Position numbers and translations under genes: made by a program
The notes under the pieces: model-generated
The model's database searches: none
What the model was told of the DNA's origin: nothing
The model's input: the letters and a program-made list of their open reading frames with translations, nothing else
Source of the DNA: SG8-41 sp035620515
GTDB taxonomy: Bacteria; Pseudomonadota; Gammaproteobacteria; Burkholderiales; SG8-41
Reading direction: 5' to 3'
NCBI GenBank assembly: GCA_035620515.1
Contig: DASPGR010000193.1
Coordinates: forward strand, 1-11,649
DNA: 11,649 bases
Part shown: piece by piece, positions 1-6,704 of the stretch
Position numbering within the stretch: position 1 is the stretch's first letter
How the letters are laid out: every line of letters begins with the position of its first letter

Positions 1-27
1 CATCGTCCGACACCTGACGCGGGCGCG

Positions 28-1125
28 TCAGTCAAGGGGACGAAGCTTTCCTTCCCAGTCGATGGCAAGCTCCGGGCGCGTTGCGCCGGGGACTTCACCT
101 CGTCTCAGCCAATTCTCGGTGAGCTGGTGGACCACGTGCCGGGCTCGCTCGTACTGGACGAAGTGGGTGGCGTTTGAAATCTTCACGAATGCCTTATGCG
201 CGGATGCCAGTCCGCCCCAGGCATCGCGCCGCGCATTGTAGTTATCGTGCTCGCCCAGCATCACAAGCGTCGGCGCCGTCACGCGCGCCGCGTTCGCGCG
301 CCACCCGAAGTTCGTCCGGCTGGGCGCGCGCATGACGCCCACCCCGTCCGGACCCCACTGCTCGCCCAGGCCGTCCTCGAACATGAGCGCGCGCCACATG
401 ATGTCGGGCACCTCCGGATGCTCGATCTGCCCGGATGCCCGCACGTGGTTTCCCCAGCGCTCGTTCATCAGCATCTCGCGACTCTGAAGGATGACAGGCG
501 CTCCCGGCTCCGGCATGCGATCGGGCTCCGTGTCTGACGGGAAGAAGGGACTCGGCGCGAGCAGAACGAGCTTGTCCACCTTCCCCGGATGCATCGCTGC
601 GAAGCCGCCCGCCCGGGGCGCGCCGGTGGACCACCCGATAAGGCTCACCTTCTCCACCTTGCGCAGCGCCGTGATGAAGCCGACGACGGTCTCGATCTCG
701 TCCCACTCCGTGCGGCTCGAGACGAGCTTGTACGGATAGCGCGGCGCACAGGCTTCCTTCAGCACCTTTGGAACGAGCTGTGACTGGTTCGCGCGGTCGA
801 CATTGCACGGATCGTCCATCATCGGCTTGGGCGAGCCCCCGTAGCCCGTGTGCGTCATCGCAAAGACGTCGAATCCGGCGCGTGCGAGCTCGCCCATCCA
901 GCTGTAATCGCGGTAGTCGAGATCGTAGGCAACAACGGCCGGCGAATAGCCGCCGTGAATGAAAAGTACGACGGGAGTTCGCGCGGCTCCGTCGCGCTCG
1001 AGGGTCCCGGCGAGAACTTTTTCGCGAAGGTGAAGGCCAACCATCCGGCTACGATTCGCCGGCACGGTCGACACGTGCGGCACGAAGCGGTCGGTCGTCT
1101 CGAGCTTCTGCCGTAAGTTATTCAC
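28..1125 (-). CDS. alpha/beta-hydrolase fold protein
   Basis: A 365-residue alpha/beta hydrolase, probably cytoplasmic because no signal peptide is visible. Seen in the sequence: an oxyanion-loop HGG at residues 57-59, a nucleophile elbow G-W-S-T-G at 164-168 (Ser166), an acid candidate Asp294 in GEHD, and the catalytic His321 in NATHF. The triad is therefore complete and in the usual order. The segment between about 190 and 275 would be the lid/cap that sets specificity. The start is a GTG at 1123-1125 without a clear Shine-Dalgarno; I keep it because residues 1-27 (PHVSTVPAN) look like a conserved N-terminus rather than random readthrough. Met28 is the alternative. It lies 353 bp beyond the ABC transporter genes and probably has its own promoter. 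The substrate (ester, lactone, amide or C-C bond) cannot be read from the sequence. Confident of fold, not of reaction. Confidence 0.9.
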   Translation of the reverse strand: MNNLRQKLETTDRFVPHVSTVPANRSRMVGLHLREKVLAGTLERDGAARTPVVLFIHGGYSPAVVAYDLDYRDYSWMGELARAGFDVFAMTHTGYGGSPKPMMDDPCNVDRANQSQLVPKVLKEACAPRYPYKLVSSRTEWDEIETVVGFITALRKVEKVSLIGWSTGAPRAGGFAAMHPGKVDKLVLLAPSPFFPSDTEPDRMPEPGAPVILQSREMLMNERWGNHVRASGQIEHPEVPDIMWRALMFEDGLGEQWGPDGVGVMRAPSRTNFGWRANAARVTAPTLVMLGEHDNYNARRDAWGGLASAHKAFVKISNATHFVQYERARHVVHQLTENWLRRGEVPGATRPELAIDWEGKLRPLD

Positions 1126-1148
1126 GTCTTGGACTGGTGCGGGCGGGG

Positions 1149-1168
1149 CGCTGTCTGATCAGCGCCAC
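1149..1168 (-). promoter_or_regulatory. 7-bp inverted repeat in hydrolase leader
   Basis: GGCGCTG (1149-1155) and CAGCGCC (1162-1168) form a perfect 7-bp stem with a 6-nt loop, ending 23 nt before the hydrolase GTG. No T tract follows on either strand, so it is not an intrinsic terminator. It could be a 5'-UTR hairpin or a repressor site. Role inferred only. Confidence 0.35.
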
Positions 1169-1204
1169 TTCAAGGCCTGGTTATTCTGCCGTGCTACGCC
1201 ATTT

Positions 1205-1240
1205 CTTACAGCTTTCCTGGAATTGTAAGGCCCGTGTAAG
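1205..1240 (-). promoter_or_regulatory. putative hydrolase promoter with CTTACA repeats
   Basis: On the minus strand TACAAT (1227-1222) matches five of six bases of the -10 consensus; no good -35 is seen 16-18 bp upstream, which would fit an activator-dependent promoter. The hexamer CTTACA occurs on the minus strand at 1240-1235 and 1229-1224, exactly 11 bp apart (about one helical turn), and once inverted at 1205-1210. The second copy overlaps the -10. This pattern suggests a regulator binding site, but no regulator gene is in the window. Confidence 0.35.
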
Positions 1241-1259
1241 CTTTTGAGCGCACGATCAT

Positions 1260-1362
1260 TACGCCTCGTTCCACCTTTTCCTCCTCGGAAAGAGGCTGTG
1301 AGATCAAGAGGATGACTCTTGTAATCGCACTATTAGCCGCGCCTCGTGCGCGGCTTTTCTTT
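1260..1362 (+). ncRNA. candidate plus-strand small RNA (stem-loops plus terminator)
   Basis: Three stem-loops follow one another on the plus strand: 1274-1295 (8-bp stem with one bulge, loop TCCTC), 1305-1321 (CAAGAG/CTCTTG, loop GATGA) and the terminator hairpin 1336-1354 followed by TTTTCTTT. No plus-strand protein gene precedes the terminator in this window, so a short non-coding transcript is the simplest explanation for it. The 5' end is arbitrary because no convincing promoter was found. I do not recognise the RNA as a known family. Confidence 0.3.
1336..1362 (+). terminator. Rho-independent terminator, plus strand
   Basis: GCCGCGC (1336-1342), loop CTCGT, GCGCGGC (1348-1354), then TTTTCTTT (1355-1362). 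The stem is seven GC pairs and the T tract is only on the plus strand, opposite to every gene in the window. Confidence 0.55.
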
Positions 1363-1478
1363 GGTTCAGCGATACGGGCGTTGCCCGCTCCCTCCCTGGT
1401 GCCCGAACGCCTGAACGGCGTCTTCCACTAGAGTTCATATCGTGAATGCGGAGCAGCTCTGCCGCCCGGGAATCGCCG

Positions 1479-2603
1479 CTATTCGGTCAGGCACAGCCCG
1501 TGATCAGGGCGGAACGTGAGGAAGACCTTCTGGGAGGGCGTGAGGCGGACGAAGTGATCGATTTGCACATCCACTTCGTGGCTGCCGGCCCGGACCCGGC
1601 AGTCGAGAAAGCTGCCGAGGTAGACGGTATCGATCACCTCGGCCTCGATCAGGTTGACCCTCGATTCCGCAGCCGGGGGCTGCAGGTGAAGCGCAATGTC
1701 CTCGGGGCGAAGGCTGAGAACGATGCGCTGGCCCGGTGACGCGTTCTCGCCCCCGAGCGCTTTCAGATTGAGCGATGCGCGGCCTTCCCCGAGCGGGATC
1801 TCCACTTCGGAGAGCTCGCCGTTGCGGCTCACGAGCTTGCCCTCCAGCAGGTTGGCAACACCAATGAAGTTGGCAACGAAGGTGTTCGCCGGCCGCGCAT
1901 AGATCGTCTCGGGGTCCCCCACCTGCTGGATCACCCCCTTGTCCATCACCACCACCCGGTCACTCATCACGAGCGCCTCGGACTGATCGTGCGTGACATA
2001 GATCGACGTGATGCCGACCTCGTGCTGCAGCCGCACCAGCTCGATGCGCATCTGCTCGCGCAGCTTCGCATCGAGATTGGAAAGCGGCTCATCGAAAAGG
2101 ATGACCTTGGGCTCGTAGGCAATCGCGCGGGCGAGCGCCACGCGCTGGCGCTGGCCGCCCGAGAGTTTCGTGGCGTAGCGCTCGGCGAGATGGCCGAGCC
2201 CGACCAGCTCCAGCGCTTTCATCGTTCGCGCCTTGAGCTCTGCCCCCCCGACACGGCGCACGCGCAGCCCGTAGGCCACGTTGTCAAAGACCGTCATGTG
2301 GGGCCACACAGCATAGCTTTGAAACACCATGCCGATATCGCGCGCTTCCGGATCGAAATGAACGCCGCGCTCAGGCGCCGTCACGAGGGTCCCGTCGATG
2401 CGGATCTCGCCGCTGTCGGGACGCTCGAGCCCGGCAATGCAGCGCAGCGTCGTGGTCTTGCCGCACCCCGACGGCCCGAGCAGCGTCACGAATTCCCCCC
2501 GCGCCACGGCGAGGTTCACGTCGCGGACCGCGCGCTCGGCGCCGAAGCTCTTGTTGAGCCCGGCGAGCTCGACGAAACCGCTCCCGCTCCCGCTCGCGCT
2601 CAC
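1479..2603 (-). CDS. ABC transporter ATP-binding protein (second of two)
   Basis: A 374-residue ATPase subunit of the PotA/FbpC class that would power import at the inner face of the membrane. Motifs from the chosen start: Walker A GPSGCGKT 43-50, Q-loop Gln95 in FQSYAVWPHM, signature LSGGQ 147-151, Walker B ILFDEP with Asp171/Glu172, D-loop SNLD, switch His205 in VTHDQ. A C-terminal TOBE-type regulatory region spans roughly 290-370. All catalytic residues are intact. The start is the GTG at 2603-2601, which overlaps the TGA of the preceding ATPase gene (GTGA), implying translational coupling; the frame stays open 89 codons further upstream, but that part lies inside the neighbouring gene. 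The N-terminus is a low-complexity Ser-Gly run (SASGSGSG) encoded by a hexanucleotide repeat. The first 250 residues align without gaps to the upstream ATPase. Substrate unknown. Confidence 0.93.
   Translation of the reverse strand: MSASGSGSGFVELAGLNKSFGAERAVRDVNLAVARGEFVTLLGPSGCGKTTTLRCIAGLERPDSGEIRIDGTLVTAPERGVHFDPEARDIGMVFQSYAVWPHMTVFDNVAYGLRVRRVGGAELKARTMKALELVGLGHLAERYATKLSGGQRQRVALARAIAYEPKVILFDEPLSNLDAKLREQMRIELVRLQHEVGITSIYVTHDQSEALVMSDRVVVMDKGVIQQVGDPETIYARPANTFVANFIGVANLLEGKLVSRNGELSEVEIPLGEGRASLNLKALGGENASPGQRIVLSLRPEDIALHLQPPAAESRVNLIEAEVIDTVYLGSFLDCRVRAGSHEVDVQIDHFVRLTPSQKVFLTFRPDHGLCLTE
2580..2603 (-). repeat. short GCTCCC-type hexanucleotide repeat
   Basis: On the plus strand GCTCCC GCTCCC GCTCGC GCTCAC, four degenerate hexamers, encode the Ser-Gly start of the second ATPase. 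A six-base unit change would add or remove two residues without a frameshift. Confidence 0.5.
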
Positions 2604-3709
2604 GGCTGCACCGCCAGCGAATGATTCGGGTTGAGATGCAGGAATACCCGCTCCCCGGGACGCAGGCGCTCGCGCGGATGCGCGAGTACCTTCCATTCGA
2701 ACTCGCCCCAGCGCACCCGGCAATCGACGTAATTGCCAAGAAAGATCGCCTCCAGCACGCTTCCCTCGAGCCGGGGCGCGCCGCGGTCCTCGCGCGTGGC
2801 CTCGACGTCCTCCGGCCGCACGGAAAGCACGGCCGAGGCGCCTTCGCTTACCCCCTCTCCCAGGCAGCATGGCACCCGCACGTGCTCGTTGCCGTGATTC
2901 AACTCGAACTCACCGCGCCCCGGTTCCGTGACGCGGATGACGCGGCCCTCGAGCAGGTTCGCGACGCCGATGAAGTTGCTGACGTAGCGGTTGATCGGGC
3001 GCGCGTAAATCTCGTGCGGGCCGCCCATCTGCTCGATGTGGCCCTTGCTCATCACGATGATATCGTCGCTCATGACCAGCGCCTCCGCCTGGTCATGGGT
3101 CACGTAGACGGAGGTGATTCCGACCTCGTGCTGGATGCGCTTCAGCTCCACGCGCATCTGCTCGCGGAGCTTGAGATCGAGGTTGGAAAGCGGCTCGTCG
3201 AAGAGCAGCAGCCGAGGGCGCGAGACGATTGCGCGCGCGAGCGCCGCGCGCTGCTGCTGCCCGCCCGAGAGCTGCGTTGCGAGCTTGCCGGCCATGTCGG
3301 AGAGGCCGACGAGGCGCAGCACGTCCGCCACGCGGCTGTCGATCTCCTCGCGTTCGACCTTGCGGATCTCGAGCGGATAGGCCACGTTCTGCGTGACCGT
3401 CATGTGCGGCCAGATCGCATAGCTCTGGAACACCATGCCGATGTCGCGCTTCTCGGGCGGCATGAAAAGCTTGTCCTTCGCCGACGTATAGGTCACGCCG
3501 CCCACGCGGATCTCGCCGTCATCGATGCCGTGAAGGCCGGCGATCGACATGAGCGTCGTCGTCTTGCCGCACCCGGAGGGCCCGAGGAGCGTCAGGAACT
3601 TGCCGCGCTCGACGCCAAAAGAGATGCCGTCAACGGCCCGGTCATTACCGAACCATTTGACGAGTCCGCGGACCTCGAGGTACGGCGGGGTGGCGTTCTG
3701 GTTCTCCAT
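2600..3709 (-). CDS. ABC transporter ATP-binding protein (first of two)
   Basis: A 369-residue ATPase subunit of the same PotA/FbpC class. Walker A GPSGCGKT 43-50, Q-loop Gln95, signature LSGGQ 147-151, Walker B LLLFDEP with Asp171/Glu172, D-loop SNLD, His205 in VTHDQ, and a TOBE-like C-terminal region at about 290-360. The ATG at 3709-3707 is preceded closely by GAAGGAC, and the gap to the permease stop is 24 nt, so it belongs to the same operon as the permease. Motif positions match those of the downstream ATPase residue for residue, so the two genes are tandem paralogues, but their TOBE regions differ strongly. They could form a heterodimer on the single permease, or be alternative subunits. 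Confident of function class; substrate not determinable. Confidence 0.93.
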   Translation of the reverse strand: MENQNATPPYLEVRGLVKWFGNDRAVDGISFGVERGKFLTLLGPSGCGKTTTLMSIAGLHGIDDGEIRVGGVTYTSAKDKLFMPPEKRDIGMVFQSYAIWPHMTVTQNVAYPLEIRKVEREEIDSRVADVLRLVGLSDMAGKLATQLSGGQQQRAALARAIVSRPRLLLFDEPLSNLDLKLREQMRVELKRIQHEVGITSVYVTHDQAEALVMSDDIIVMSKGHIEQMGGPHEIYARPINRYVSNFIGVANLLEGRVIRVTEPGRGEFELNHGNEHVRVPCCLGEGVSEGASAVLSVRPEDVEATREDRGAPRLEGSVLEAIFLGNYVDCRVRWGEFEWKVLAHPRERLRPGERVFLHLNPNHSLAVQP

Positions 3710-3733
3710 GTCCTTCGCAGCGTTCTTTCGCGG

Positions 3734-5488
3734 TTACGCTGTGAGCGCCTCGCGCCCGGCGGCACGCCGGAAGATGACAATGCACAAGAGGAGGACCACC
3801 GTCTGCGCGATCGAGAGCGCCGAAGTGAGCGGTTCGTTCTCGAAGTTCGCCAGATAGTAGACGCCCACGGAGAGCGTCTCCGTTCCCGAGGTATAGAGGA
3901 TGATCGAGATCGACAGTTCCCTCAGGAAAATCACGAACAACAGGATCCAGCCCGCAAAGATCCCCGGTTTCAGCAGCGGAATGGTGATCCGCCGCAGCGT
4001 GGTCAGCCACGAGGCGCCGGCCATCCGCGAGCTCTGGTCGAGTTCCTCGGATATGGCCAGCATGACCGAGGAAATGTTGCGCTGCCCGTAGGGGAAAAAG
4101 CGTGTGATGTAGCCGAGCAGCAAAATCCAGAGCGTGGCGTAGATCGGCGTCTGGATGTAGGTCACCAGCACGCCCATCGCGAGCACGATGCCCGGGAAGC
4201 CGATGGGAATAACGCACAGGATTTCCAGCACCCGGGATCCAGCGCCCTTGGTGCGGTGAATCATGTGACTCACCACCAGCGACAGTACCATCGCGATGGT
4301 GGCGCCCGAGAATGCCAGGATGAAGCTGTTGATGATTCCGTTGGTCGCGGCCTGGATGCTGTCCGGGCGCCAGAAGGCGAGCGTCTTGACGTAGTTGCGG
4401 AGGGTTATATCGCTGAGAATGATCTCGCCCTCCCACACCGGGTGCAGGCTTACCACCAGCAGGCACAATATCGGCAGTACAACGGCGACGAGAATGAAAA
4501 TGATGTTGTAGACGAACGCCACCCACTTCCAGCGACCGAGGTCGAGCACGTTCGGGCGGAAGCCCTTGCCGGTCACGGTCGTAAACGAGCGGGGCGCGAT
4601 GTAACGCTGCTGGATATAGATGAACAGGGCAGTGATGGCGCCCAGCGCCATGCTCATGCTGGCGCCCAGATAGTGGTTGGCGTCGTCCCCCACCGCTTTC
4701 GAGAAGATCTGCGTCGTAAGCGTCTCATACCCGTAGGGGGCCCCGAGCTTGAACGGGACACCGAAATCGCCGGCGGTCGTCACGAAAACAATGATTGCGC
4801 CGGAAATGATGCCGGGGGCGACCAGCGGCAAGGTGACGGTCAGCGTGGTGCGTAACAGGCCCGCGCCCGTCGTGCGCGCACTGTCCTCGAGCGACGGGTC
4901 CATCCGCCGCAGCGATCCCACGACGAAGAGGTAGACGAGCGGGGTGAAGAAAATGCCGGTGACCCAGATGATCCCGTAGATGTTGTCGACGTTCAGGATG
5001 TAGCCATCGATCCCGAACAGGTTACGTGCCCAGGCGTTGAGCAGGCCGGTCTTCGGCGCGGCGAGGTTGTGCCAGGCGATCGCCCCGACGAACGGGCTCA
5101 GGAAGAACGGAATGAGATTGAAGGGCTCGAGCCTCTCCCGCCACGGGCAATTGGTGCGCGCGTTGATCCACGCGAGCGACACGCCGAGGAACGTCGCGAG
5201 CACCGTGGCACCGGTGCAGATGATCAGCGTGTTGACGAATGCGCCCGGGATCACCGGGTCGTAGATGAGCGCGCGATAGTTGGCGAGCCCCCAGGTCGTG
5301 CTGAACCCCATGTCATCGAGCACCCGGAAGCTGCTCACGACCAGCGTCGCGAGCGGCAGCAGGACCGCCGCGGCCACGATGAGGCTCACCACGATGGTCG
5401 TGATCGACTCCTGCGTGAGGAGGCTCCGCCAGCGGCTGATCGAAGGCGGCGCCCCCGCGAGCGCTCCTGCGACGGCTTGAGTTCTCAT
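3734..5488 (-). CDS. ABC transporter permease, fused double-domain (FbpB type)
   Basis: A 584-residue inner-membrane permease with two binding-protein-dependent transport domains in one chain, as in FbpB/SfuB. Hydrophobic segments suggest about twelve membrane helices, beginning with residues 31-52. The two cytoplasmic EAA loops that dock on the ATPases are visible at about 201-230 (EDSARTTGAG, then LPLVAPGIISG) and 481-510 (EELDQSSRMAGAS, then IPLLKPGIFAG). A long linker at about 295-320 joins the halves, and residue 585 would be the stop right before the first ATPase gene. The ATG at 5488 is the only sensible start: no in-frame ATG, GTG or TTG follows the AGGAGGT at 5528-5522. A fused permease normally needs just two ATPase copies, so two different ATPase genes suggest an asymmetric complex. 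Very confident of class. Confidence 0.95.
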   Translation of the reverse strand: MRTQAVAGALAGAPPSISRWRSLLTQESITTIVVSLIVAAAVLLPLATLVVSSFRVLDDMGFSTTWGLANYRALIYDPVIPGAFVNTLIICTGATVLATFLGVSLAWINARTNCPWRERLEPFNLIPFFLSPFVGAIAWHNLAAPKTGLLNAWARNLFGIDGYILNVDNIYGIIWVTGIFFTPLVYLFVVGSLRRMDPSLEDSARTTGAGLLRTTLTVTLPLVAPGIISGAIIVFVTTAGDFGVPFKLGAPYGYETLTTQIFSKAVGDDANHYLGASMSMALGAITALFIYIQQRYIAPRSFTTVTGKGFRPNVLDLGRWKWVAFVYNIIFILVAVVLPILCLLVVSLHPVWEGEIILSDITLRNYVKTLAFWRPDSIQAATNGIINSFILAFSGATIAMVLSLVVSHMIHRTKGAGSRVLEILCVIPIGFPGIVLAMGVLVTYIQTPIYATLWILLLGYITRFFPYGQRNISSVMLAISEELDQSSRMAGASWLTTLRRITIPLLKPGIFAGWILLFVIFLRELSISIILYTSGTETLSVGVYYLANFENEPLTSALSIAQTVVLLLCIVIFRRAAGREALTA

Positions 5489-5521
5489 GCCCGTGTGCTC
5501 TGAGAAATCCGGTTCTGAGCG

Positions 5522-5539
5522 ACCTCCTGTGACCGGAGG
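5522..5539 (-). promoter_or_regulatory. distant SD-like AGGAGGT in a small hairpin
   Basis: AGGAGGT (5528-5522 on the minus strand) is a near-perfect anti-16S sequence but lies 33 nt before the permease ATG with no start codon at normal distance. CCTCC (5539-5535) can pair with its GGAGG, loop 7 nt. It may be a ribosome standby site or chance. Confidence 0.3.
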
Positions 5540-5552
5540 CCCATAAAGGACG

Positions 5553-5578
5553 GCCCGGCGTCACCCCTGACGCCGGGC
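5553..5578 (-). promoter_or_regulatory. 11-bp intercistronic hairpin after binding-protein gene
   Basis: GCCCGGCGTCA (5578-5568 on the minus strand), a 4-nt loop, and TGACGCCGGGC (5563-5553) make a perfect 11-bp GC-rich stem starting 10 nt after the binding-protein stop. The downstream bases CGTCCTTTATG are not a good T tract. Known precedent: hairpins at this position in importer operons protect the upstream message from 3' decay or partly stop transcription, giving more binding protein than permease. That role is inferred here. Confidence 0.65.
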
Positions 5579-5588
5579 TTCGATGCCG

Positions 5589-6704
5589 CTACTTGAACAT
5601 TTTCGTCCAGTCGTCCCGCACCGGCTTGAACTTCTTGCGGGACGCGACCCAGTCATTCAACCCGAGCAGCTTGTGCTCGTTCAGGTCAAGAAGATAAGGC
5701 TTGGCCGCTTCCGGCGGCTTGTAACCCTTCATGAACGTATACAGGGCCTCAACCTCGACGAAGACGTCGGCGCCTTCCTTGCTGAGGAGGAACTCGATCA
5801 GCAGCTTGCCGGCATTGGGGTGCGGCGCGCCTTTCAGCACCGCCGCCTGGTTGCCCAGCATGACCTGGCCTTCCTTGTAGTAGCCAACTTTCAGAATCTT
5901 CGCCAGTTCCGCCTTCTTGACAACGTTCTGGTAGACGCGCCCGGAGAGGTTCCACATGTCGAGGGGCCGCTCGCAGGAGATCACCATCTGCATCTTGGGC
6001 TCAGTCCGGAACTCGATCAGCGGATCGGTTGCCTTGAGCTTCGTGAAGATCCCCTTCATGTCGATCCCCGCTTCCATGAGAGAGATCGTCGTATTGGTGT
6101 AGGTTGCGCTCTTGGTAAGATCCGATGCGATGGTTTTGCCCTTCAACGACGGTGCCAGCACGTCGCTGTAGGAGGTCACCTTGAAATTCTCCATGCCCGG
6201 GCAGGAGCTGTTCCACACCGGCTGGAAGGTGTAGGCAAGGGGAACGACCACGTACGGATAGTTCGAGTACTGGCCGGCTTTCTTCACGAGCTCGACGTGG
6301 TTCTGCCAGTAGCCGCTGTCAAGCTTCTCGAACGCCCCCTGCTTGGCGGCCGCGTCGAAGAAACCGGGGTCGCTCACCATGTGAACGTCAACGGTGAACC
6401 GGCCGGCCTTGATCTCCTGGCGCACCTGGGCAACGGTGGCGCCCGTGCCCTTCCGCAGGTTGTTGAACTTGAAGTCGTCGCCGAGTCCGTAGCGCTTCTT
6501 GAAAGCCTCGGCCATGCGCGTCCCGGCGAGGTCGCTGAAGATCGGGTTGATGATGGTAACCGCGCCTTCCTTCTTCGCCAGCGGGATCAGCTTCTTCTCC
6601 TGCGGCGTGAGATCGGCGGCGCCAACGATCGCGGCTGCGGCAAAGGCGCCGGCCGCAAGCGCAACGCTTATTTTCGACATCAAAGGCTCGATACGATACC
6701 TCAT
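5589..6704 (-). CDS. periplasmic ABC substrate-binding protein
   Basis: A 371-residue precursor of an extracellular solute-binding protein of the FbpA/polyamine-binding class, which captures substrate in the periplasm for the adjacent permease. The start ATG at 6704 is supported by GGAGGAGGAG about 5 nt upstream; the frame extends further up but without an initiation site as good. Residues 1-30 are a Sec signal: basic start, hydrophobic core from about 13, small residues VGAA before DLTPQ for signal peptidase I. The C-terminal lobe has the family motif HPNAGKLLIEFLLSKEG near 295-311. The mature protein has two cysteines, Cys168 and Cys244, a possible disulphide. The iron-ligating tyrosine pair of FbpA in its N-x-YYW setting is not seen; a YY at 275-276 stands in a different context. 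So an iron substrate is not supported; an organic ligand is as likely. Confidence 0.92.
   Translation of the reverse strand: MRYRIEPLMSKISVALAAGAFAAAAIVGAADLTPQEKKLIPLAKKEGAVTIINPIFSDLAGTRMAEAFKKRYGLGDDFKFNNLRKGTGATVAQVRQEIKAGRFTVDVHMVSDPGFFDAAAKQGAFEKLDSGYWQNHVELVKKAGQYSNYPYVVVPLAYTFQPVWNSSCPGMENFKVTSYSDVLAPSLKGKTIASDLTKSATYTNTTISLMEAGIDMKGIFTKLKATDPLIEFRTEPKMQMVISCERPLDMWNLSGRVYQNVVKKAELAKILKVGYYKEGQVMLGNQAAVLKGAPHPNAGKLLIEFLLSKEGADVFVEVEALYTFMKGYKPPEAAKPYLLDLNEHKLLGLNDWVASRKKFKPVRDDWTKMFK

Larger units (their letters stand above)
1126..1478. other. 353-bp intergenic region rich in stem-loops
   Basis: There is no protein gene here. It separates the last ATPase gene from the hydrolase gene, both on the minus strand. 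From high to low coordinates it holds a hairpin at 1375-1387 (CGGGC/GCCCG), a plus-strand terminator at 1336-1362, two further stem-loops at 1305-1321 and 1274-1295, three CTTACA/TGTAAG hexamers at 1205-1240, and a 7-bp inverted repeat at 1149-1168. I see no minus-strand intrinsic terminator for the ABC operon: none of these hairpins is followed by a T run on that strand. Confidence 0.7.

Noticed and set aside
1375..1387. Hairpin CGGGC/GCCCG as terminator of the ABC operon
   Set aside because: No T tract follows on the minus strand and the stem is only five pairs.
2604..2870. Upstream in-frame extension of the second ATPase by 89 residues
   Set aside because: It would lie inside the previous ATPase gene, its translation is Arg/Gly-rich and unlike the family, and the GTG overlapping the stop gives the normal N-terminus.
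2621..4855. A long open frame of 744 codons on the plus strand opposite the permease and ATPase genes
   Set aside because: Low-complexity Arg/His/Asp-rich translation with no motif, fully antisense to genes with intact domains; typical of high-GC third-position bias.
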